From positions 1-31,666 of the forward strand of contig JAYRTJ010000034.1 in NCBI GenBank assembly GCA_041919675.1: a stretch of DNA of 31,666 nucleotides, given 5' to 3'. Both the position numbers and the translations under genes were made by a program. Source of the stretch: SHVO01 sp041919675 (GTDB lineage: Bacteria > Pseudomonadota > Alphaproteobacteria > Rhodospirillales > Rhodospirillaceae). The notes beneath the pieces are model-generated. The model searched no databases and was not told the DNA's origin. It saw only the letters and a list, made by a program, of their open reading frames with translations. This document shows positions 20,883 to 27,729 of this stretch, piece after piece (position 1 is the stretch's first letter; each line of letters starts with the position of its first letter).

Positions 20883-21226
20883 CGAAGTCTCCTTAGAGAG
20901 CGAGGTGGTGAGCGTGCTGGTCCGGAATAGGCCGCGCTTCAAAGGCCGCGCGGTGAAAGCCTTCGCGGGCGGGCGGATGCCGCGCGTCATTTTCGACAGA
21001 TCGAGCCGCGGGCTGGTCTCGCCCGTTTGCTCGCCACTGTCCTGTTTGTCCTGTTCCAGCACCGGTGTCTTGTCCTGTCTTTGGTCAAGCAAAGCAGCCG
21101 AGTTTAGCCTTGGACGGTTAAAAACCCCTGAAAAATCTACCATGGTGGGCTTTAAGGGGCGAAGCTTCTGTGGTCTAAAGCCTTGGTTACACTTGATTTC
21201 AGCATCTCAATTACAGGACTTGCGCA
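20883..21226. other. Divergent intergenic region between bactofilin and adenosine kinase genes
   Basis: 344 bases that must hold the promoters of both genes. I found no convincing -35/-10 pair on either strand. The octamer TGTCCTGT occurs three times on the plus strand, at 21038-21045, 21047-21054 and 21071-21078. An open frame on the minus strand (to 21143) continues from the bactofilin gene but has no recognisable protein content. Confidence 0.5.
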
Positions 21227-22213
21227 ATGCCTGAGGCACGTTACGACGTCATCGGTATCGGTTCGGCCATCGTCGACATTCTGTCCCGCACCGAGGACGA
21301 CTTCATCAATGCCCACGGCATGGTGAAGGGCACCATGGCCCTGTGCGACGCGGCCCGGTCCAAGTTCATCTATGACCGCATCGGCAAGGCGGTGGAGATC
21401 TCCGGCGGCTCGGCGGCCAACTCCATGGCCGGCATCGCCTCCATGGGCGGCAAACCCTGTTTCATCGGCAAGGTCGGCAAGGACAAGCTGGGTGAGATCT
21501 TCATCCACGACATCGAAGTCCTCGGCGTCGATTTCGCCGGCTCGGCCGGCACCCTGCCCACGGCGACCTGCGTGATCCTGGTCACCCCTGACGGCCAGCG
21601 CACGATGAACACCTTCCTCGGCGCCTGCACCGAAGTCGGCCCGGACGACATCGATGAAAATAAGATTGCCGACTCCCACGTGCTCTACATCGAGGGCTAT
21701 CAGTGGGATACGCCGCAAGCCAAGGCCGCGATCCGCAAGGCCACCAAAGCCGCCAAAAGCGCGGGCCGCCAGGTCGCGCTGTCGCTCTCGGATCCTTTTG
21801 TCGTCGATCGCCATCGCGGCGATCTCCTCGATCTCATCAAGGACGAAGTCGATATTTTGTTCGGCAATGAAGACGAGATTTTCCGCCTCTACGAAGCGGG
21901 CGACGTCGCGACGGCGGTGGAACGCCTCCGCGGGGCCAAGGTGCTCGCGATCATGACTCGCGGCGCCAAGGGCGCGGTGGTGTTCGACGGCCAGACGACG
22001 ACCGCCGTGGATGCAACGCCGGTCGAGAAGCTGATCGACACCACCGGCGCCGGTGATCTTTTCGCGGCCGGCTTCCTCTACGGCTATACCCACGGACGCT
22101 CGCTCTCGTCCTGTGCCCGAATCGGCTCCATCGCCGCCGCCGAGGTCATTTCCCACATGGGCGCCCGGCCCGAAACCCCGCTCCGCGACCTCATCATCAA
22201 GCACGGCCTCTAG
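21227..22213 (+). CDS. PfkB-family carbohydrate kinase, adenosine kinase-like
   Basis: 328 residues, ribokinase fold. The N-terminal Gly-Ile-Gly-Ser-Ala-Ile-Val-Asp-Ile strand, Gly-Gly-Ser-Ala-Ala-Asn at 60-65 (PfkB signature 1) and Asp-Thr-Thr-Gly-Ala-Gly-Asp at 271-277 (signature 2, catalytic base Asp277) are clear. The Phe-Leu-Gly-Ala-Cys segment near 130-134 and the Gly-Asn-Glu-Asp-Glu segment near 213-217 resemble the adenosine-kinase-like PfkB proteins widespread in alphaproteobacteria. The likely reaction is ATP-dependent phosphorylation of adenosine, but nucleoside versus sugar specificity cannot be settled from sequence. AGGA stands nine bases before the ATG. It is followed by the palindrome at 22224-22268, which may end its transcript. 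Confidence 0.88.
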   Translation: MPEARYDVIGIGSAIVDILSRTEDDFINAHGMVKGTMALCDAARSKFIYDRIGKAVEISGGSAANSMAGIASMGGKPCFIGKVGKDKLGEIFIHDIEVLGVDFAGSAGTLPTATCVILVTPDGQRTMNTFLGACTEVGPDDIDENKIADSHVLYIEGYQWDTPQAKAAIRKATKAAKSAGRQVALSLSDPFVVDRHRGDLLDLIKDEVDILFGNEDEIFRLYEAGDVATAVERLRGAKVLAIMTRGAKGAVVFDGQTTTAVDATPVEKLIDTTGAGDLFAAGFLYGYTHGRSLSSCARIGSIAAAEVISHMGARPETPLRDLIIKHGL

Positions 22214-22223
22214 CCATAAGGGT

Positions 22224-22268
22224 AATTGGGGTCAGACTCCATTTTCCGCCTCTACTCTGACCCCAATT
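22224..22268 (+). repeat. REP-like palindrome, possible terminator of the adenosine kinase gene
   Basis: A perfect 13-bp inverted repeat, AATTGGGGTCAGA at 22224-22236 and its complement at 22256-22268, with a 19-base loop. It starts ten bases after the stop codon. The sequence TTTTCTCATTTCC follows, which could serve as a T-tract. The GGGGTCAGA core with flanking AATT recalls short palindromes mobilised by REP-associated (RAYT) transposases in other bacteria; that link is from memory, and only one copy occurs in this window. Confidence 0.6.
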
Positions 22269-22333
22269 TTCTCATTTCCTGGGCCGCTTGCTGGGATTTA
22301 ACCGTATTGACGGGCTTTTGCTGCACTGCACCG

Positions 22334-22362
22334 TTGATCAAACAGGGCCGTAAGTATATATA
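22334..22362 (+). promoter_or_regulatory. Sigma-70-type promoter of typA
   Basis: TTGATC (22334-22339), 17 bases, then TATATA (22357-22362). The -35 matches four of six consensus bases and the -10 five of six, with ideal spacing. It implies a leader of about 120 bases before the typA ATG at 22490. Confidence 0.6.
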
Positions 22363-22378
22363 GCGGCCAACTTTAGCG

Positions 22379-22465
22379 AGCCGGGGCCCCAGAAGAGGCG
22401 CCCGGCTTCTTTATACCCCTTGGACCTTTTCGGAGCCCCGCCGCGGCGATGCCTCGCGCGGCTCC
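22379..22465 (+). promoter_or_regulatory. Structured typA 5' leader (two hairpins)
   Basis: Hairpin 1 pairs AGCCGGG (22379-22385) with CCCGGCT (22401-22407) and is followed by TCTTTAT, a weak terminator-like tail. Hairpin 2 pairs GGAGCC (22432-22437) with GGCTCC (22460-22465) with further GC pairing inside. No known riboswitch consensus was recognised. The structured leader fits post-transcriptional control of typA, but the sequence alone does not show it. Confidence 0.4.
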
Positions 22466-22489
22466 CCTGTGTGTAGTGGATGTGCCCCT

Positions 22490-24316
22490 ATGGAATTGCG
22501 CAACATCGCCATCATCGCTCACGTCGACCATGGCAAGACCACGCTTGTCGATGCCTTCCTGAAGCAGTCGGGCGCCGTGCGCGCCAACGCGCGCATGGAC
22601 GAGTGCGCGATGGACTCGAACGACCAGGAGCGTGAGCGCGGCATCACCATTCTCGCCAAGTGTACGGCGGTCGAGTGGAACGGCATCAAGATCAACATCG
22701 TCGACACGCCGGGCCACGCCGACTTCGGCGGCGAAGTCGAACGCATCCTCTCGATGGTCGACGGCGTGTGCTTGTTGGTCGACGCCTCGGAAGGCCCGCT
22801 GCCGCAGACCAAGTTCGTGCTGTCCAAAGCGCTCGGCCTCGGCCTGCGCCCGATCGTCATCGTCAACAAGATCGACCGCCACGACGCCCGTCCGGATGAA
22901 GTGCACACCGAAATTTTCGACCTGTTCGCCAACTTAGGAGCCACCGATCAGCAGCTCGACTTCCCGACGCTGTTCGCCGTCGGCCGTGAAGGCTGGGCCG
23001 TGCGCGACCTCGAGAAGGACGAGCGCAAGGACCTCACCCCGCTGTTCGAGACCATCGTCAGCCACGTGCCGGCGCCGAACCGCGACAAAACCAAGCCGTT
23101 CTCGATGCTCGCCACGACCCTGGAATTCGACAACTTCCTGGGCCGCATCCTCACGGGCCGCATCGAAACCGGCATCGCGAAAGTGAACATGCCGCTCAAA
23201 GTGCTCTCGCGTGACGGCAAGGTGCTCGAAACCGGCCGCGCGACGAAGCTCCTGTCGTTCCGCGGTTTGGAACGCATCCCCGTCGACAGCGCCGAAGCGG
23301 GCGACATCATCGCGCTCGCCGGCATGGAAAACGCTAACGTCGCCGACACCTTCTGCGCGCCAGAAGTCGAGCAGCCCCTGAAGGCCCGCCCGATCGATCC
23401 GCCGACGCTTGCCATGACCTTCGGCGTCAACGACTCGCCGTTCGCCGGCCAGGAAGGCGACAAGCTCACGACGCGCGTGATCGGCGCGCGTCTCGCGCGT
23501 GAAGCGGAAGGCAACGTCGCCATCCGCGTCACCGAATCCGAAGACCGCGACGCCTTTGAAGTCGCCGGCCGCGGCGAACTCCAGCTCGGCGTGCTCATCG
23601 AAAACCTGCGCCGTGAAGGCTTCGAACTTTCCATCTCGCGCCCGCGCGTCCTTTTCCAAACCGACGAAAACGGCGCCAGGCTCGAGCCGATGGAAGAAGT
23701 CGTCATCGACGTGGATGAGCAGTTCTCCGGCGTCGTCGTCGAAAAGATGTCGATCCGCAAGGGCGAATTGCAGGAAATGAAGCCGGCCGGCGGCGGTAAG
23801 ACGCGTATGGTGTTTATCGCCCCGTCGCGCGGCCTCATCGGCTACCACGGCGAATTCCTCACCGACACCCGCGGCACCGGCGTCATGAATCGCCTGTTCC
23901 ACTCGTATGGTCCGTACAAGGGTTCGATCGCGGCCCGCCGCCAGGGCGTGCTGATCTCGACCGACACGGGCGAAGCCAACACCTACGGTCTCTTCAACCT
24001 CATCGACCGCGGCCCGCAGTTCGTCTCGCCGGGCACGAAGGTCTACATGGGCATGATCGTCGGCGAACACACCCGCGACAACGATCTGGAAGTGAACCCG
24101 CTGAAGGCCAAGCAGCTCACCAACTTCCGCACCGTAATGAAGGACGACAAGCAGGACCTGCCGCCGCCCCGCATCATGACCCTCGAACAGGCGCTGGCCT
24201 ACATTCAGGACGACGAATTGGTTGAAGTGACCCCGACCAGCATCCGCCTGCGTAAGCGCTACCTCGACGTCAACGACCGCAAGCGCTACGCCAAGCAGCT
24301 CGCGGCCGCCGGTTGA
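22490..24316 (+). CDS. typA: Ribosome-associated translational GTPase TypA/BipA
   Basis: 608 residues from the ATG at 22490 (Met-Glu-Leu-Arg-Asn-Ile-Ala-Ile-Ile-Ala-His); a GTG at 22469 adds seven residues not seen in the family. GTPase motifs: G1 Ala-His-Val-Asp-His-Gly-Lys-Thr-Thr at 10-18, switch I Arg-Gly-Ile-Thr near 50-53, G3 Asp-Thr-Pro-Gly-His-Ala-Asp at 72-78, G4 Asn-Lys-Ile-Asp at 126-129. EF-G-like domains II, III and V follow, then the TypA-specific C-terminal domain with Thr-Pro-Thr-Ser-Ile-Arg-Leu-Arg-Lys-Arg near the end. TypA binds the 70S ribosome and supports 50S assembly and growth under cold or other stress. It is flanked by its own promoter and a strong terminator, so it is probably monocistronic. 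Confidence 0.98.
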   Translation: MELRNIAIIAHVDHGKTTLVDAFLKQSGAVRANARMDECAMDSNDQERERGITILAKCTAVEWNGIKINIVDTPGHADFGGEVERILSMVDGVCLLVDASEGPLPQTKFVLSKALGLGLRPIVIVNKIDRHDARPDEVHTEIFDLFANLGATDQQLDFPTLFAVGREGWAVRDLEKDERKDLTPLFETIVSHVPAPNRDKTKPFSMLATTLEFDNFLGRILTGRIETGIAKVNMPLKVLSRDGKVLETGRATKLLSFRGLERIPVDSAEAGDIIALAGMENANVADTFCAPEVEQPLKARPIDPPTLAMTFGVNDSPFAGQEGDKLTTRVIGARLAREAEGNVAIRVTESEDRDAFEVAGRGELQLGVLIENLRREGFELSISRPRVLFQTDENGARLEPMEEVVIDVDEQFSGVVVEKMSIRKGELQEMKPAGGGKTRMVFIAPSRGLIGYHGEFLTDTRGTGVMNRLFHSYGPYKGSIAARRQGVLISTDTGEANTYGLFNLIDRGPQFVSPGTKVYMGMIVGEHTRDNDLEVNPLKAKQLTNFRTVMKDDKQDLPPPRIMTLEQALAYIQDDELVEVTPTSIRLRKRYLDVNDRKRYAKQLAAAG

Positions 24317-24351
24317 TCCAAGTCGGCTGATTGAGCCGCGAAGGCAACTTC

Positions 24352-24391
24352 AAAGGGCCCGGTCCACTGGACTGGGCCCTTTCTGTTTGTG
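24352..24391 (+). terminator. Intrinsic terminator of typA
   Basis: AAAGGGCCC (24352-24360) pairs perfectly with GGGCCCTTT (24374-24382). The stem continues inward through a G-T pair to GTCCA/TGGAC (24362-24366 with 24368-24372), about 15 bp in all, leaving a very tight tip that would open to a short loop. TTCTGTTTGT follows. It starts 36 bases after the typA stop. Confidence 0.85.
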
Positions 24392-24414
24392 CGTCCTTCT
24401 GCGAGAATCCGTCC

Positions 24415-26064
24415 ATGGCGGAGGCCACCACTAAATCAGGGTTCGCGGGGCTCGCGGTCTATCTCGACCGGCGTGTGGCCATCATGCTCGCGCTCGGCAT
24501 TTCGGCCGGGCTCCCGTTCATGCTCATCTTCGACACGCTGTCGGCGTGGCTGCGGGAGTCGGGGCTGACCCTCGAAGTTATTGGCTTCTTCTCCCTCGCC
24601 ACGCTCTCTTACGCCTTCAAGTTCGTCTGGGCGCCGCTCGTGGACCGCGCGCCGATCCCGGTGCTCACGCGCCTGCTCGGCCAGCGCCGCTCCTGGATGC
24701 TGCTGGCCCAGCTCGCGATCATTCTCGGCCTCTGGTCGATCTCGGCGACCGATCCCACCACCAATCTCGCGATGATGGCCGTTTTCGCGGTCGCGACGGG
24801 ATTTGCCTCCGCGACCCAGGACATCGCCATGGATGCCTGGCGCATCGAGGTGTCCGACGACCGCGAGCAGGGCGCTATGGTCGCGGCCTACACCTGGGGT
24901 TACCGCATTGCCCGCCTGATCGCCGGCGTCGTGCCGTTGATCGTCGCCCAGGCCTTCAACTGGTCGCTGTCCTACTTCGTGATGGCGGCGATGATGCTGA
25001 TTGGCGTTGCGGCGACCTTGCTCGCGCCGCGCGAGAAGGTGGCGGCGTTGCGTCCGGTCGCCGACGACAGCGTGCCGGTTCGGCCCGTGGCCGACCGCGT
25101 CGAATGGTTGATCCGCATCGCGCTTCTGGCCATTGGCGCGGCTGCATTAGGTTCGGGCCTTTCCGCGCGCGCCGATCTCTTCGCGTTTTTCCTGCCGCCC
25201 GAACAGGGGGTGGCGCTGAAGGCTATGTGGCGCGCGAGCATCTTCGTCCAGCTGGCAAGCGTGGTTGTTGGCTTCGTGCTCTTTTTCCTGGCCGCGACAC
25301 CGCTGCCCCATAAGGAGACACGGCCGGGCTTCTTCCTCGCCCGCGCCTTTATCGACCCCTTCGCCGATTTTTTTCGCCATCACCGGGGCGAAGCGGGTCT
25401 GATTCTTACGGTCATCTGCATTTACCGGGTCTCGGATTTCACCCTCAACATGATGAACCCGTTCTATCTCGATTTGGGTTTCTCCCTCGTCGAGATCGCC
25501 GAAGTCCGGAAGGTCTGGGGCACCGTCATGTCGATGCTTGGCGTCTTCATCGCCGGCGCGGCCATGGCGCGCTGGGGGTTGATGAAGCCCTTCATGGTCG
25601 GCGCCATCCTGGGGCCGCTGAGCAACCTTGCCTTCGCCTGGGTCGCGACCCAAGGTCACGATATCCCCGCGCTCATGATCGCCATGGCGATCGACAATAT
25701 CTCCGAGGCGTTCTCCGGCGCCTGTCTCGTCGCCTATATGTCGAGCCTCACGACCACGGGCTTCACCGCCACGCAATACGCGCTATTCGCCTCGCTCTAT
25801 GCGATCCCCGGCAAGCTTGTCGGCTCGCAGTCGGGCCGCATCGTTGAAGCCTCGGCGCGCGCCGCCGAAGAGGGCGGCTTCTCCGCGCCGTTCCGCGAGC
25901 TTTTCACCGTACCGCCCGAGGCCCTGGCCAAGGGCGCCGCGGCCATCGACGTGTCCTCCGCGTCGCTCGGCGCGGGTTACGTCTCCTTCTTCATCTATAC
26001 ATTCTTGGTCGGGATCGTCGCCATCGTGCTGACGTGGATCCTCGTGCGCCGCAAGACGGCGTAG
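24415..26064 (+). CDS. AmpG-type MFS transporter (first of a tandem pair)
   Basis: 549 residues from the ATG at 24415; upstream in-frame starts lie inside the typA terminator and are rejected. Many hydrophobic segments (about 12-14) span the protein, so it is an inner-membrane carrier. AmpG-family marks include Ser-Ala-Gly-Leu-Pro-Phe at 30-35, Lys-Phe-Val-Trp-Ala-Pro-Leu-Val-Asp at 69-77, Arg-Arg-Ser-Trp at 91-94, Thr-Gln-Asp-Ile-Ala-Met-Asp-Ala-Trp-Arg at 134-143, and Tyr-Met-Ser-Ser-Leu-Thr with Gly-Phe-Thr-Ala-Thr-Gln-Tyr-Ala-Leu near the C-terminus. AmpG imports GlcNAc-anhydroMurNAc peptides for cell-wall recycling. It is longer than E. coli AmpG (491) because of a central insertion around 225-330 and a loop near 495-525. 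Only 32 bases separate it from the typA terminator. Confidence 0.85.
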   Translation: MAEATTKSGFAGLAVYLDRRVAIMLALGISAGLPFMLIFDTLSAWLRESGLTLEVIGFFSLATLSYAFKFVWAPLVDRAPIPVLTRLLGQRRSWMLLAQLAIILGLWSISATDPTTNLAMMAVFAVATGFASATQDIAMDAWRIEVSDDREQGAMVAAYTWGYRIARLIAGVVPLIVAQAFNWSLSYFVMAAMMLIGVAATLLAPREKVAALRPVADDSVPVRPVADRVEWLIRIALLAIGAAALGSGLSARADLFAFFLPPEQGVALKAMWRASIFVQLASVVVGFVLFFLAATPLPHKETRPGFFLARAFIDPFADFFRHHRGEAGLILTVICIYRVSDFTLNMMNPFYLDLGFSLVEIAEVRKVWGTVMSMLGVFIAGAAMARWGLMKPFMVGAILGPLSNLAFAWVATQGHDIPALMIAMAIDNISEAFSGACLVAYMSSLTTTGFTATQYALFASLYAIPGKLVGSQSGRIVEASARAAEEGGFSAPFRELFTVPPEALAKGAAAIDVSSASLGAGYVSFFIYTFLVGIVAIVLTWILVRRKTA

Positions 26065-26067
26065 CGC

Positions 26068-27729
26068 ATGGCGCCATCCCGCTCCTGGCGCCAAACCTTC
26101 ACTGTTTACGGCGAACGATCGACCCTCACCATGTACGGGCTCGGCTTCGCCTGTGGTTTGCCGTTCTGGCTGATCTACGACACGCTCACCGCCTGGCTGC
26201 GCGAAGCGGGCCTGTCCCTCGATACGATAGCATTCTTCAGCCTCGCGACCCTGCCTTACGCGTTCAAGTTCCTCTGGGCGCCGCTGCTCGACCGCACCCA
26301 CGTGCCGGTGCTGACGCGGCTGATGGGTCATCGGCGTTCCTGGATGCTCATTGCGCAAGTCTTCGTCGTGCTGGGTTTAACGGCGATCTCACTCACCGAT
26401 CCCTCCGCCAACTTTACCGTCACCGCTTTTGTCGCGGTTTTCATCGGTTTCGCCGGCGCAACCCAGGACATTGTCGTCGACGCCTGGCGCATCGAAGTTG
26501 TTCCTGCGAGCCAGCAGGGCGCGATGCTCACCACCTATCAATGGGGGTATCGCACCGCTTTCCTTGTCGCCGGCGCCGTGCCGCTCTATCTCGCCGACTT
26601 CATGAACTGGAGCGTCGGCTACTTCGCCATGGCCGGCGCGATGGGACTCGCGCTTGTTGCAACCCTTCTCGCGCCGCAGGAACCGCCCCACACCCTGGCG
26701 CCGATCCCGCGCGCGCCCGGCCAATCAAGCCTCATGGCCGAGCGGAGCGAGTGGACGATCCGTCTCGCGATCCTCGCCGTCGGCGCGCTGTTTCTCGGCT
26801 CGGGCTTGTCCACGCGCGATACCGCGTTGGTGGCGCTGCTGCCCGAAGGAATCGCCGCACCGCTCCGCGCGCTCTGGATGCTGCCCACGCTCGGCACCCT
26901 CGTGCACACGGCGTGCGTCGTCGCCGGCTTCGCGCTCATCGTCCTGTGCGCCTGGCCGCTCCCAGGCCGTCGGACACAGCCCGGTCTCTATCTCGCTCAT
27001 TCGTTTGGCGATCCGCTGAAAGATTTTTTCGCCCGCTTTGGACGGGCGGCGGCGCTGATGATCGTGCTCATCTGCTTCTACCGCGTCTCGCAGTTCGTCA
27101 TGGCGGTGATGCTCAATCCTTTCTATCTCGATCTCGGCTTCTCCTTGAGCGAAGTCGCCGGGGTGCGCAAATTCTACGGCGCGGCCATGGACATGACGGG
27201 CGTGCTCATCGGCGGGATCGCGATCACCCGCTGGGGGATGATGCGGTGCCTGGTTGCGGGCGCCATCGCCGCGCCGCTCAGCAATCTCGGCTACGCGTTC
27301 CTGGCGACCCAAGGCCCGAGCGTTCCGGCCTTCATGCTGGTGCTGGGCCTCAACAACATCTGCCAACAATTCGCGGGCGTGTGCCTCATCGCCTACATGT
27401 CGAGCCTGACCAGCGCCGGCTTCACGGCCACGCAATACGCGCTGTTCACCTCGCTCTATGCATTGCCGGACCGTTTCCTCATGACCCAGTCGGGCCGCAT
27501 CGTGGAAGGCATCGCGCAGTCGGCGGCCGACGACGGTATCTTCGCACCGCTCAAAGCTTATTTCACGAATATGCCGGCCGGCGGTTTCGCGGTCGGAGCC
27601 GACCGCGTGGCCCTGGCGCCTGAAGCGCTCGGCGCGGGCTATCTCGGGTTCTTCGTTTATACGTGTTTGATCGGTCTGGCCGTGGTGCCCGTGGCGCTCA
27701 TCGTCGCGCGCCGCGCCACAAGGACTTAA
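26068..27729 (+). CDS. AmpG-type MFS transporter (second of a tandem pair)
   Basis: 553 residues, starting three bases after the stop of the first copy, so the two are surely co-transcribed. It aligns with the first copy along its whole length: Lys-Phe-Leu-Trp-Ala-Pro-Leu-Leu-Asp at 67-75, Arg-Arg-Ser-Trp at 89-92, Thr-Gln-Asp-Ile-Val-Val-Asp-Ala-Trp-Arg at 132-141, Leu-Asn-Pro-Phe-Tyr-Leu-Asp-Leu-Gly-Phe-Ser-Leu, Tyr-Met-Ser-Ser-Leu-Thr, and Ser-Gly-Arg-Ile-Val-Glu near the end. The copies differ in the central insertion and in several helices, so the duplication is old. Import of anhydro-muropeptides is inferred from the family; the copies may differ in substrate. The TAA overlaps the TAA of phoR on the other strand. 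Confidence 0.85.
   Translation: MAPSRSWRQTFTVYGERSTLTMYGLGFACGLPFWLIYDTLTAWLREAGLSLDTIAFFSLATLPYAFKFLWAPLLDRTHVPVLTRLMGHRRSWMLIAQVFVVLGLTAISLTDPSANFTVTAFVAVFIGFAGATQDIVVDAWRIEVVPASQQGAMLTTYQWGYRTAFLVAGAVPLYLADFMNWSVGYFAMAGAMGLALVATLLAPQEPPHTLAPIPRAPGQSSLMAERSEWTIRLAILAVGALFLGSGLSTRDTALVALLPEGIAAPLRALWMLPTLGTLVHTACVVAGFALIVLCAWPLPGRRTQPGLYLAHSFGDPLKDFFARFGRAAALMIVLICFYRVSQFVMAVMLNPFYLDLGFSLSEVAGVRKFYGAAMDMTGVLIGGIAITRWGMMRCLVAGAIAAPLSNLGYAFLATQGPSVPAFMLVLGLNNICQQFAGVCLIAYMSSLTSAGFTATQYALFTSLYALPDRFLMTQSGRIVEGIAQSAADDGIFAPLKAYFTNMPAGGFAVGADRVALAPEALGAGYLGFFVYTCLIGLAVVPVALIVARRATRT

Noticed and set aside
26034..27623. 529-codon plus-strand frame overlapping both ampG genes
   Set aside because: Arg/Pro/His-rich out-of-frame shadow; the in-frame AmpG proteins explain the sequence fully.
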